Below are positions 8,334 to 16,820 of a stretch of DNA of 64,000 bases, one piece after another; the stretch's first letter is position 1, and each line of letters starts with the position of its first letter. Source of the stretch: CAIKMD01 sp963702925 (GTDB taxonomy: Bacteria; Pseudomonadota; Alphaproteobacteria; ATCC43930; CGMCC-115725). The stretch lies in the NCBI GenBank assembly GCA_963702925.1, contig OY969771.1, positions 4,278,001 to 4,342,000 of the forward strand, written 5' to 3'. The notes beneath the pieces are model-generated. The model did not search any database. It had not been told where the DNA came from and saw only the letters and a list, made by a program, of their open reading frames with translations. The translations under genes and the position numbers were made by a program.

Positions 8334-9383
8334 TTATTGAAGGTCGAAGGTCACGGGAAAAACGAGTTCGAGCCGCGCGCCGCGATATGAGGCTGGCACG
8401 GCAGGAAGCGGCTCGGCCTCGCGAATCATTTCTTCTGCCGCACCATCAAGCGCGACGCTGCCGGAACCGCGGCGGATGTCGAGAGATACGACGCGGCCGG
8501 CACGGTCGATCGCGAAAGCGACAAGCACCGTTCCCTGCTCTTGCCGATGTCGTGCGATGTCCGGATATCGCTTGTGGCGCTCCAACGATGCCATGAGCTG
8601 GGCGAGGTAACCGGGATCGACCGATGAGGGCTGCTCGGTGGAGGGCGACGAATTGGGTGTGCCTGCCGCTGCTATCGGCACCGGAAGCGCGGAGACGATG
8701 GAAGCCTCGGCGATCTCCGTCGACGGGATGGCCGCCGGGTTCGAGATCGGTTTCGGCGGCAAGTTCGTCGTGTGCGCAGCCGCCACCGGCTTCGGCTTGC
8801 GCTTTGGCATGAGGACCAATGGCGGCGACCGATCCTGTTCAGCGGTACGTGAAACGGGCGAGGGATCGGGTGTTGCCGATGCGTTGGCATCGATCTCGTG
8901 CGGTTCGGAGACCGGCGAAATTGCCTGCGGATGCGCGGGCGATGCGCGTGACGCCTCCCATGCCGCGTCGCTCGCCGCCACCGGTGCGGACGACGCCGCT
9001 TCCGACGGAGACCCGAACTCCTCGTGCGTCTCGATTACGAGGGTGACCGGAATCGTCGTTGGCCGAGCCATCAGTGGACCCGCGGACGCCTGCACGAGAT
9101 ACGCTGCCAATGCGGCGCCGTGCAGCGCCAGGGAGACAAGAAGTGGCAGAACCAGTCGGCGCTCGTCGCGTTGCGCGAACGCGAATGGCGATCGACCCGT
9201 TGCCAGTGCCGCTACGTCACGGGCCTCTCCTGGCAGCGGACGCGCAACGGCGTCGGAACCGTAAGCCGCCGCGGACGGCGCGACGTCCGCGGCGGTCGGC
9301 ATCAACCGTGTATGACGGCGAACCTTCGCCGGCAACGCCGTCGGCATCACAAGGGGGGCGGCTGTTTCCGGCACGGTTCGCAC
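8334..9383 (-). CDS. tonB: TonB energy-transducer protein
   Basis: 349 residues from a GTG at 9383; an ATG at 9302 is an alternative start. There is one membrane segment near residues 78-97 (LVLPLLVSLALHGAALAAYL), a Pro/Ala/Ser-rich periplasmic spacer, then the TonB C-terminal domain (about residues 262-349) with the typical LERHKRYP and GTVLVAFAIDRAGRV. It should pass proton-motive energy from ExbB/ExbD to the outer-membrane receptor made by the btuB gene in the same operon. The gene begins 18 bases after the BtuM-like gene, so it is the last gene of the riboswitch-controlled unit. exbB/exbD are not in the window. Confidence 0.88.
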   Translation of the reverse strand: MRTVPETAAPLVMPTALPAKVRRHTRLMPTAADVAPSAAAYGSDAVARPLPGEARDVAALATGRSPFAFAQRDERRLVLPLLVSLALHGAALAAYLVQASAGPLMARPTTIPVTLVIETHEEFGSPSEAASSAPVAASDAAWEASRASPAHPQAISPVSEPHEIDANASATPDPSPVSRTAEQDRSPPLVLMPKRKPKPVAAAHTTNLPPKPISNPAAIPSTEIAEASIVSALPVPIAAAGTPNSSPSTEQPSSVDPGYLAQLMASLERHKRYPDIARHRQEQGTVLVAFAIDRAGRVVSLDIRRGSGSVALDGAAEEMIREAEPLPAVPASYRGARLELVFPVTFDLQ

Positions 9384-9401
9384 TCAAACCGTTGCCATTG
9401 C

Positions 9402-10013
9402 TCAGGCGTGACGTTCCATCACCGAGAGCGCCGCAGCGGGCCGGGATGCGAGACCGACGGCGGTTCCGAGGCGGTTCAAGACCAAGAGTCCGGCGAAGGC
9501 GGCGACGTTGATTTCGAGGATGCGCGTCATGATCGCCGGCACGAAATCCTCGGTCCCGCCGAGCAGCATGGCGGCGACGACGAACAGGCCGCCCTCATAC
9601 ATAACGAAGGCGCCGGCAAAGGCCGCGAGCAAAGCCACGACCGCGCCGCGCCTCTCGAAGCGCGTCGCTATTGCCTGCGCGGCGAGCGTGGCGAGAACCG
9701 CCACGATGCCGAGGGCCGCGCCCCAGGCGAAGGTATTTGTCGTCCAGGGATAGTCTAGGATGCCGAAGCCGACGAGCTGATTGGCAAGCCAGACCGCGCC
9801 TGTCAGCAGCAGAGCGTCCCGCCGGGCGAGCGTCAGCGCGGCGACCGCGCCGAAGGCGGCGAAAGGCACGGCGCACGCGAAACCCAGACTGAACGCGACG
9901 CTGGAAGTGACCAGCAGCGCGAGCCAAAGCGCGTGACGCCAACGGTTCGGCGACGCGCCGCCTGAACGGGTGATGCGGCTGTCATGCTGAAAAGACGATT
10001 GTGGATATTGCAT
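9402..10013 (-). CDS. BtuM-like solitary cobalamin permease (S-component type)
   Basis: 203 residues with about five to six hydrophobic segments. ATG at 10013 has AGGAG upstream. Motifs such as ACAVPFAAFGA, VWLANQLVGFGILDYP, FAWGAALG and MYEGGLF resemble, from memory of the family, BtuM. BtuM is a solitary ECF S-component of proteobacteria that takes up vitamin B12 and has a functionally important cysteine; a cysteine is present at about residue 46. The assignment is supported by position inside a cobalamin-riboswitch operon with btuB and tonB. Alternative: an unrelated B12-regulated membrane protein. Confidence 0.6.
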   Translation of the reverse strand: MQYPQSSFQHDSRITRSGGASPNRWRHALWLALLVTSSVAFSLGFACAVPFAAFGAVAALTLARRDALLLTGAVWLANQLVGFGILDYPWTTNTFAWGAALGIVAVLATLAAQAIATRFERRGAVVALLAAFAGAFVMYEGGLFVVAAMLLGGTEDFVPAIMTRILEINVAAFAGLLVLNRLGTAVGLASRPAAALSVMERHA

Positions 10014-10074
10014 GGTACGTCTCCTGTGTTGAGGTTGAACGGGTTGGGATACGAGGCTGGAATACGCACGTGGT

Positions 10075-10656
10075 CTATTCGTGACGGAAGCCGCGGCCGG
10101 AGCGATCGAACGGGTCGGGCTCCGCCAGGCCGAGCCAGCGCGCCCGCAGTCGGTCCCACAGCGCCAATCGCGACCACTCCGGCGTCTTCAGAATCTTGTC
10201 CGTCTCGGGATGCAGGAACGGATTGGGCAGCAGGATCGTGATCTGCTGCTCACCCTTGCCGTTGAAGAGGCGAAGTCCCCAGGAAATGGGCGTCCCGGCG
10301 CGGCTGAGCCGCCGGTACAGCTCGGCGCGACTGGTGCGGCGATGGTGCGCCAATTCGGTGGAGACTCGATTGTTATGCGGCCCCTTGTGCTCGCCGATGC
10401 AGATGTGGAAATGCGGCACGCCGAAGGTCACCGTCAGATAGCCGTCGAACATCTTGATCTTTTCGGGAGCCTTTGCCGCGCGCATCTCCCAGGCGGCGCC
10501 CTGGATGATTGGCCCGAAGGTGATCTGCTGCCAATGCTCCTGGAACAGATCACGCAAGAGCTCCTCCAGACTTTCCGCGTCGGTTGGCAGCGCAAAGACT
10601 TCGACCGTCGCGCCGTCCTCATCGACGATACGTTGCGGATGGATGTCTGCCGTCAT
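10075..10656 (-). CDS. Unknown protein of the B12 operon
   Basis: 193 residues, ATG at 10656, 25 bases after btuB. No signal or membrane segment, so cytoplasmic. It has a histidine/cysteine cluster PHFHICIGEHKGPHNN around residues 93-108, which could bind a metal or cofactor, and a second conserved-looking block GLRLFNGKGEQQITILLPN. I do not recognise a named family. Its place between the B12 receptor and the BtuM-like permease points to cobalamin handling or regulation, but that is inference from context. Confidence 0.75.
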   Translation of the reverse strand: MTADIHPQRIVDEDGATVEVFALPTDAESLEELLRDLFQEHWQQITFGPIIQGAAWEMRAAKAPEKIKMFDGYLTVTFGVPHFHICIGEHKGPHNNRVSTELAHHRRTSRAELYRRLSRAGTPISWGLRLFNGKGEQQITILLPNPFLHPETDKILKTPEWSRLALWDRLRARWLGLAEPDPFDRSGRGFRHE

Positions 10657-10681
10657 TCGCGTTGGTCCTTCATGCTCACTG

Positions 10682-12646
10682 TCACCAATCGACTGTGTCC
10701 AGGGCGACCCGCAGGCCGGCAAAGACGCCCAGGCCCTGATGCTGGAACCCGATCGGGTCCTGGTACTGTCGATCGAGCAGGTTGTTGATGCGCGCGAAGG
10801 CGGTCACCCCGTGCCCTAGATCGTACGAGCCGGCGAGATTCACGAGGGTATAGCCGCTCGCGGTCAAGCCGGAAGCCGTGCCCGCCCGGTTGATGTCGGT
10901 CCAAGGTCCAGTATAGAGAATCGTCGCCGACAACGAAGCGGCTTCGGTCACCTGCCAGGCGGCATTCAAACTGGCCTTGTGCTTCGGCCGCCGTAGAAGC
11001 TCCTGATGATGGATATCATCTTCGGCCGTCGTGTAGGTGTAGTCGGCGCGCAAGGCGAGAGGCTCCCAGGGCTTATACGCGACGAAGCTCTCGGCGCCGT
11101 AGGTCGTTGCCCGACCCACATTTTCAAAGGACGTGCCGGTCTCGTTGATGGTGATGAGATTGTTGATGTCGTTGTGGAAATAGGTGGCGCCGAACTGGAG
11201 GCGCTTGTCGAGCAGGGCCTGCTCGAAACCGAGATCGTAACCGAGACTGGTCTCCGGCTGCAGGTTGGGATTGGCGAAGAAGCCCTGGGCCGCGAAGCTG
11301 TTGTCGAAGAGTTCGTCGAGCGTGGGCGCCTTGAATCCAGTGCCGACACTGCCTTTGAGCTTCGTGCCGGTTTCGGGAATGAGGAAAGCCGGGGCGACGC
11401 GATAGGTGGCTTTGCTGCCGAACCGGTCGTTGTCGTCGTAACGCAGGCTGATCGCGTTGAAGAATCGCTCTCCGAAGCTCGATTGGAGCTGGGCGAAGCC
11501 GGCATTGTTGGTCATCTGCGCCTGGACTGGCGCGCTGTCATTGATCTGGTCGAGCTGATGCTCGGCGCCGAGCGTCAGGACTTGGCCGGGCATGAGCTTG
11601 ATGTTGCCCTGCCAGTCGAGCTTGACTCGGTCGCCCTGAAAGACGCTGGGATCATTGCCGAAGGCAATGGCGGCCGCATTCGGGTCGAGAAAGCGTCGGC
11701 GGTAGTCCGTATATCCGACACCGACCGTCTGATCGAAGACACCGTCGAACAGCACGAGATGCGCCGTGCCGCGCGTGAATAATTCCCGATTATCGCTGTA
11801 GCTTGGAGCAGCTTCCGGCCCCAGAAAGTCATCGCTGGTCGAGCGCAGTGCGGTATCAACATAGCGGGCCACCAAGCCGACATCGAAATTGTCTGTGAGG
11901 CCGGCGCCGAGCTTGGTGGCGTAGGTCTTGTTGTCGTAGGAATCGCTGTTCACCGGCCGTCCCGGCGGCACCAGGTTCGACGGGGTGACCGGCGTGTCGC
12001 CTGAGTGGAAGTGCGAGAAATCGAAATTGTAGTTGAAGCGCGAGACCGAACCGCTCGCCCCGGCCGTCTGGTTGAAGGTGCCGAAGGAGCCGCCTTCGAT
12101 GCTGGCTCGGAGCTTCGCCGGCCCTGATCCTTTCTTGGTGATGATGTTGATGACGCCACCGATCGCGTCGGAGCCGTAGAGGCCGCTCTGCGGGCCACGC
12201 AGCACCTCGATTCGCTCGATGTCGGAGGCGAGGATCTGCGAGAAATCGAATGAGCCATCCCCCGAGCTGGGATCGCTCGCGTCAACGCCGTCGATGAAGA
12301 CCTTCGTGTGATTGGCGTTCGTGCCGCGCATGAACACCGAGGTCGTTCCGCCCGGGCTGCCCGTTTGGACGACGTTGAGCCCCGGCACGTCCTGCAGCAC
12401 TTCCGGCAAGGTGCGCGCCTGCTTGCGCTCGATGTCCTGGCTGGTGATGACCGTGACGCTGCTGCCGAGCTGATCCTCCGGCGTCGGCAGGCGGGTCGCG
12501 CTGACCACCATAGGCGGTAGCGGGACAGGCTCCAGCGACGAATCGTCGGCGCGGGCGGCCGCCAAACGAAACCACGCGAGAATGAGAATAGCCAGTAAGG
12601 CGAGCGCGCGAGGGCTCGCCGGAACTTGGAAAACGCGGGTCGTCAT
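10682..12646 (-). CDS. btuB: TonB-dependent cobalamin receptor BtuB-like
   Basis: 654 residues. ATG at 12646 is followed by a signal peptide (about residues 1-32, ending AAARADD). A TonB-box-like segment (PPMVVSATRLPTPEDQ) and a plug domain (VFMRGTNANHTKVFIDG, then EVLRGPQSGLYGSDAIGG) come next. A beta-barrel fills the rest and ends with an aromatic residue (ALDTVDW), the outer-membrane assembly signal. The cobalamin riboswitch just upstream identifies the substrate as B12 or a related corrinoid. It should work with the tonB product of the same operon and deliver B12 to the inner-membrane permease. Confidence 0.92.
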   Translation of the reverse strand: MTTRVFQVPASPRALALLAILILAWFRLAAARADDSSLEPVPLPPMVVSATRLPTPEDQLGSSVTVITSQDIERKQARTLPEVLQDVPGLNVVQTGSPGGTTSVFMRGTNANHTKVFIDGVDASDPSSGDGSFDFSQILASDIERIEVLRGPQSGLYGSDAIGGVINIITKKGSGPAKLRASIEGGSFGTFNQTAGASGSVSRFNYNFDFSHFHSGDTPVTPSNLVPPGRPVNSDSYDNKTYATKLGAGLTDNFDVGLVARYVDTALRSTSDDFLGPEAAPSYSDNRELFTRGTAHLVLFDGVFDQTVGVGYTDYRRRFLDPNAAAIAFGNDPSVFQGDRVKLDWQGNIKLMPGQVLTLGAEHQLDQINDSAPVQAQMTNNAGFAQLQSSFGERFFNAISLRYDDNDRFGSKATYRVAPAFLIPETGTKLKGSVGTGFKAPTLDELFDNSFAAQGFFANPNLQPETSLGYDLGFEQALLDKRLQFGATYFHNDINNLITINETGTSFENVGRATTYGAESFVAYKPWEPLALRADYTYTTAEDDIHHQELLRRPKHKASLNAAWQVTEAASLSATILYTGPWTDINRAGTASGLTASGYTLVNLAGSYDLGHGVTAFARINNLLDRQYQDPIGFQHQGLGVFAGLRVALDTVDW

Positions 12647-12769
12647 CAATGGCCTCGTGGCAACGTGACACGTCACCACGAACCAAAGTTCAGATACCGG
12701 CTCAGCTCAGAGGCGGTTCCTGATCCCCATCGGTGCACCCCGCCCAATGTGTTCGCACGTGACCACGGC

Positions 12770-12935
12770 TGATGGCAGGTCTCCTGGCTTGCGGGTCCTT
12801 GCCTTGCGTCGCCTTCCCGGTTTCCCAGTGGCGTAATGACGCTTGGCTCGCCGCTCACAGTTGCGGGGGCAGCCGCAGTTTCGGGTTGGAAAATCCCTCA
12901 CTGCGTTCCCTTTTGATCCCCGAAGGGAACCATCG
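12770..12935 (-). ncRNA. Cobalamin (AdoCbl-type) riboswitch
   Basis: On the minus strand the B12 box AGCCAGGAGACCTGCC is exact (12789-12774). It is preceded by the GC-rich multi-branched core with segments such as GCCACTGG (around 12825-12833) and a P2-type stem at the 5' side (GTTCCCTTCGGGG near 12930). It lies 128 bases upstream of btuB and should repress the btuB-tonB operon when cobalamin is plentiful. Boundaries are approximate. Confidence 0.92.
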
Positions 12936-13060
12936 CGATCATCATGCCCGTGCCGCCTCCCGCGCGTCAATCGATAACCGGGCTTGCGCCGCTGAGCGCT
13001 CGACGAGCTTGAACCGGGTGACGAAGGGCGGGCGGCGGCAAGGGCGCCGCCCGCGAAAAT

Positions 13061-14794
13061 TCAATCTGCCGGGAAGAGATCGGCGACTGCGCTGGCCGCC
13101 TCGGCGATCGTGCAAGACCCGTCGCCGTACAGCCGGAACGGGAATGCCATGAAGCCGGGAAGCCAGCCCTCGACCTTGGGCCGACCGTTCGTACCGGCAA
13201 GACAGTCGCGGATGATCTGCTTCTGCGTCCTGGTCTTCTCGGCGACATTTGCATCGGCCACGGTCTTGCCCGCGACCTCGGCGAGCAGTGCGTTGACGGT
13301 CGCGCGCTCGCGCACAAGCTCGTAGAAGGCGTCATCCGGCTGCCATAGCGCGCGGGCATCGACCTTGAGATGCTGACCCAGCGCCTCGACCACGGCACTG
13401 CCGGCCGCCAAGGTCTCGGCCATGACGAAGGCTGCAACTCGCAACACCTCGTCATCGGACAGGGCCAGCAACCGCGCGAACACGGCGGCGGTGCGATAGG
13501 CATCGCCGTTGGCCGACGCGACCGTGTGGTGATAGTCGGGCCGCTCGAACAGCGCGAGGATCGCCTCGCGCTCGGCCACGAAAGCCTGTTGCGCCGGGCT
13601 GTCGGCGGTGCTCTTGGCGATCTCCTCGCTCCTGGCTTGCTGCGGTTCGGCCTTGACCTGCCAATGGCCGGATGCCGCGACCGCATGGGCGACGATGAGG
13701 CGCAGCGCGGTGCCGGGATTGGCGAGAAGGGCGAGGCGCACGACCGCATGGCGATGCAGTTCGAGATAGTTCTGCATCGATTTGGTCATCGCAGGCCGCG
13801 TCGATTTGATCGGCTCGGCGCCGGTATCGCCGTCGTCGGCCGGCTCGCTCTTGGCCCGGCGGCGCAACTCTTTGCGCGAGAGATAGCCCTCGTGGATTTC
13901 GACCTCGCCCCGGTGCGATACCGTGACGAAGACCTTGCCGCCCTTCTTCTTCGGCGTCTTCTCGTGCTCCCAGGTCTGGAAGTGCTGACCGGGTTCGAGG
14001 ATCACGACTTCGGTCCATCCGGCTTCGATCAGCGCGTCGCGCTTGACGGCGATGGCCTCGTTCTGCTTTTGCCAGAACAGGTCGGCGTCGGCGAAGTAGC
14101 TGTCCTCGCCGAACAGGTCGCCGACGATCTGGCCGGGATAGTCCGCGACCGGGAACAGCGCGACCTTGATCGAAACCGATTGGCCGCCGAACAGCCATTG
14201 CTTCAACTGATAGCCGCTCGGCGCGTGGTTCTCGGGATCGGCGAACAGCGCCAGCCATTCCTTCTGCTGTGTCTTGGAGGCCAAGGTCAGATGGCGGATG
14301 GTTTCGGCGTCGATTTCCTCGTTGCGATAGGCATCCCTGATCTTCGGCAATAGATTGCCGAGCGCGAGGCGCTGGTTGACCATGCGCTCGGTGATACCGA
14401 AGGTGGCGGCGATTTCGGCGACGGCGCGGCCCTCCTTGGTGAGCCGGACGAAGGTTTCGTACTGGCTCATCTCGTCGGGATCGAGGCGAGCGATGTTCTC
14501 GATGAGCGAGGCTTCTAGCGCTGCGGCGTCGTCGCCGGGCTCCATGATGGCGCAGGGCAGGGGCGCAATCTCGCCCTGCTCGTCGGCGACGGTCTTGGCG
14601 GCGAAGTAGCGCCGCCGTCCGGCGACGATCTCGAAATTGTCGGGTTCGCCATTCTGGCGCACCAGCAGCGGCACCAGCACGCCGCGCGCCCGGATCGAGG
14701 GCAGAATGTCCGACGTGTCGGGCGCGCGTTTGCCGTGCCGCATGTTGAGGGCGGAGATGGACAGCTTGCCGATATCGATGTGGGTGAGTTGCAT
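13061..14794 (-). CDS. parB: ParB/RepB-family partition-like protein
   Basis: 577 residues; ATG at 14794 with AAGGA upstream. The N-terminal ParB nuclease-like domain (about residues 1-110) includes LNMRHGKRAPD and FEIVAGRRRYFA. An arginine box-like ENIARLDPDEMSQYETF and a helix-turn-helix (EIAATFGITERMVNQRLALG) follow. The long C-terminal part is variable. Such ParB-like proteins are standard in the ArdC-DUF2958 gene group of alphaproteobacterial elements, where they act in stability or regulation. No parA gene is nearby, so a regulatory or DNA-organising role is as likely as partition. It is the last gene of the ardC operon. Confidence 0.85.
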   Translation of the reverse strand: MQLTHIDIGKLSISALNMRHGKRAPDTSDILPSIRARGVLVPLLVRQNGEPDNFEIVAGRRRYFAAKTVADEQGEIAPLPCAIMEPGDDAAALEASLIENIARLDPDEMSQYETFVRLTKEGRAVAEIAATFGITERMVNQRLALGNLLPKIRDAYRNEEIDAETIRHLTLASKTQQKEWLALFADPENHAPSGYQLKQWLFGGQSVSIKVALFPVADYPGQIVGDLFGEDSYFADADLFWQKQNEAIAVKRDALIEAGWTEVVILEPGQHFQTWEHEKTPKKKGGKVFVTVSHRGEVEIHEGYLSRKELRRRAKSEPADDGDTGAEPIKSTRPAMTKSMQNYLELHRHAVVRLALLANPGTALRLIVAHAVAASGHWQVKAEPQQARSEEIAKSTADSPAQQAFVAEREAILALFERPDYHHTVASANGDAYRTAAVFARLLALSDDEVLRVAAFVMAETLAAGSAVVEALGQHLKVDARALWQPDDAFYELVRERATVNALLAEVAGKTVADANVAEKTRTQKQIIRDCLAGTNGRPKVEGWLPGFMAFPFRLYGDGSCTIAEAASAVADLFPAD

Positions 14795-14837
14795 GGTCGT
14801 GTCCTTTCCTACGAGGGATGCGCCTAACCGGCGCGGG

Positions 14838-15251
14838 TCAGCCGCCATTCGGCGGAAGCTCGGAATGGGGAGGGGATGGGCTGCCGAGTGCGGCGGCTTG
14901 CGCGAGCGCGTGCTCGGACTCGGTGATGCCGCCCGCGATCTGCGCGGCACGGGCATAGACCGATAGCGGAAAGCGCGCGGCGAAATACAAGTCGCGCTCG
15001 ATGCCGAGACCGAGACGGCCCTTCACGCTTTGCATTTCGGAAAGGCTGACATAGCCGAGTTCGGGACAGCCCATGCCGAGGTCGCAGAGGCCGAACAGGA
15101 TGTCCGGTTCGTCGGGCATCATCTCGGTGATGAGCCAGGTCGCGGCCCCGGTGGGATCGAAGAATTTGACGACCGGCAGATGGTCGGTTTCGACTTCGGC
15201 GGCACCGTTGGCGAGCAAGCGCTGGCGGATGTCATCGGGCATGAGGTCCAT
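14838..15251 (-). CDS. DUF2958 family protein
   Basis: 137 residues, ATG at 15251 with AAGGAG 7 bases upstream. The family pattern is clear: LPVVKFFDPTGAATWLITE, DILFGLCDLGMGCPELGYVS and RDLYFAARFPLSVYA. DUF2958 proteins are small cytoplasmic proteins of unknown function carried by plasmids and ICEs. The gene follows the 65-residue gene by 21 bases and precedes parB by 43 bases, so it belongs to the ardC operon. Confidence 0.88.
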   Translation of the reverse strand: MDLMPDDIRQRLLANGAAEVETDHLPVVKFFDPTGAATWLITEMMPDEPDILFGLCDLGMGCPELGYVSLSEMQSVKGRLGLGIERDLYFAARFPLSVYARAAQIAGGITESEHALAQAAALGSPSPPHSELPPNGG

Positions 15252-15272
15252 GGTGGCGCTCCTTTGCGCTGG

Positions 15273-15470
15273 TCAGAACAAGGCGAGTTGGTTGCGCGCG
15301 TCCTCGTCGAAGAGGCCGATGTTCAAAGGCTTCTGCGGCTTGCGCGGCGTCATCGGCGCGGCCAGCCGCAGGGCCAGCCGGTCGCGCAAAGCGACCGGCG
15401 CGACGCCGGGCACGAGGATTTGCTCGCCCTCAGGCGTCGGCTCGGTCGGGAGGGGAGCGGTCGCGCTCAT
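15273..15470 (-). CDS. Small protein overlapping the ardC stop
   Basis: 65 residues. Its ATG overlaps the ardC stop (ATGA at 15470-15467), so it should be translated by coupling. The sequence is proline-rich at the start and ends in a short acidic/hydrophobic tail (GLFDEDARNQLALF). No domain is recognised. The conserved operon position between ardC and DUF2958 suggests an accessory element protein; the tail resembles a protein-docking peptide (for example a sliding-clamp-binding type QLALF), which is speculative. Confidence 0.65.
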   Translation of the reverse strand: MSATAPLPTEPTPEGEQILVPGVAPVALRDRLALRLAAPMTPRKPQKPLNIGLFDEDARNQLALF

Positions 15471-16402
15471 GCCGCCGCTCCGATCTCGGCGGCGGTTTCG
15501 TGCCGGAAGGCGAGCACGAAATCTGCCGCCTTGGTGGCGAGGCTTGCGGCGCGGAAAATCGCGCGGTTGTCCTCGCGCAGCACGTCGAGCCAGGACGCCA
15601 GATAGTCGGTGTGGCGCACGGTGGGCGTGATGCCGAGTGAGGCGCAGACGAAGGCGCTCGCCATCTCGGCGACCAGTTCCTCGCGCCCGTAGGTCTTGGA
15701 GCCGAAGCCGCCCGACAAGTCGCGCGCCAGCCGCGAGGCATGGCCGGTCCAGTGGCCAAGCTCGTGAAAACAGGTGCGGTAATAGTTGATCTGCTCGAAG
15801 AAAGCGGGCTGCGGCGGCACCTGGATGAAGTCGGCGGCAGGCACATAGAAGGCACGCGCGCCGCCGATGCGGAAATCGGCCTTGGTCGCCGCGATCAGCG
15901 CTTCGGCATGGGGGATGAGGTCGCGCTCGGGAAGGATCGGCGCACCGGCAAAGAGATGGTCCGGCAGGCCGTCGCATTGCGCGACGTTGAACACGGTGAA
16001 GCGCTTGAGGAAGGGCACCGCCTCGGGCTCGTCGCCGTCCTTGCGGGCGCGCTCCAACTCAGTCTTGGGAATGAAGCGGTCGGCATAGCAAACGGTGGTG
16101 CCGCGCTCGCCCTTGCGGACATTGCCGCCGAGGTCCAGCGCCTGCCGGAAGGTCAGCCAATGCTGATGGGCGAAACCCTTCTCGATGACCGCGCCCCACA
16201 GGATCAGGATATTGACCCCGGAATAGCGCCGGCCGGTCGCAGCGTTCTTGGGCAGGCCCAAGCCGGCCTTGGCTCCGCCCCAGGGCTGCACCCAGGGCAC
16301 CCGGCCTTGTTCCAGCTCGGCGATGATCTTGTCCGTGACCTCCTGATAGAGGCTGGCCTTCTCCTGCCGATCCGCGCCCCGACGCTTGCCGTGCTCGCTC
16401 AT
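15467..16402 (-). CDS. ardC: ArdC antirestriction protein
   Basis: 311 residues from ATG 16402. The N-terminal single-strand-DNA-binding domain (about 15-140) includes VPWVQPWGGAKAGLGLPKN and YSGVNILILW. The C-terminal zincin-like domain has the HExxH-type motif FHELGHWTGH near residue 217 and downstream EELVAEMASAF, the usual third ligand region. ArdC-type proteins protect incoming element DNA against host restriction during conjugation. The gene leads an operon with the 65-residue gene, DUF2958 and parB. A long hairpin-rich leader (16455-16661) precedes it. Confidence 0.92.
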   Translation of the reverse strand: MSEHGKRRGADRQEKASLYQEVTDKIIAELEQGRVPWVQPWGGAKAGLGLPKNAATGRRYSGVNILILWGAVIEKGFAHQHWLTFRQALDLGGNVRKGERGTTVCYADRFIPKTELERARKDGDEPEAVPFLKRFTVFNVAQCDGLPDHLFAGAPILPERDLIPHAEALIAATKADFRIGGARAFYVPAADFIQVPPQPAFFEQINYYRTCFHELGHWTGHASRLARDLSGGFGSKTYGREELVAEMASAFVCASLGITPTVRHTDYLASWLDVLREDNRAIFRAASLATKAADFVLAFRHETAAEIGAAA

Positions 16403-16820
16403 GCGCTGGCCCTCCGCTCCGATCAAAAACCGCACGCCTTTCCCCGGAAGCGGGGTGGGCGGCGAAATGCGACCGAAAGGCCCGACGTATGAGGCGGGCT
16501 GCACCGCAGGCCGGAACGAAGTGGAGGACCCGCGCAGCGGGTTGCGGCTCGCCGCGGCGGGCCTAGAAGGGAGCGCCGCCCACACCGCGCCACCGGGAAA
16601 GGCCAACGAAGACTCCATCGCAGCGAAGCGCGATGGCCGCCGGAGCTCGCGTCAGCGGGCGATGCGCCAGGGATCGAAGCCCGCAGGGCCTGAGACCGCG
16701 AAGCGGGCTCGGTTCACGAGAGCCCGGCGCGCGGGCTTCCGCGCGGGCGCCCGCTGGTGCGCCGATTACATTACGAAGATCAGGAGTTCTCTAACTGGCG
16801 GCTGTTGGCCGCGACGATCG
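16403..16820 (-). promoter_or_regulatory. ardC leader with hairpin motif, copy C
   Basis: 418 bases without a gene. It holds perfect outer arms GTGGGCGGCG (16455-16464) and CGCCGCCCAC (16574-16583), GGAGGACCCG (16523-16532) within an inner hairpin ACCCGC-GCA-GCGGGT (16528-16542), and a segment 16625-16661 that aligns closely with 7987-8025 (shared GAAGCGC, GGCCGC, GAGC and CAGCGGGCG). Further GC inverted repeats extend to about 16760. Confidence 0.5.

Noticed and set aside
13370..14353. 327-codon plus-strand frame
   Set aside because: Antisense to the ParB-like gene; no domains.
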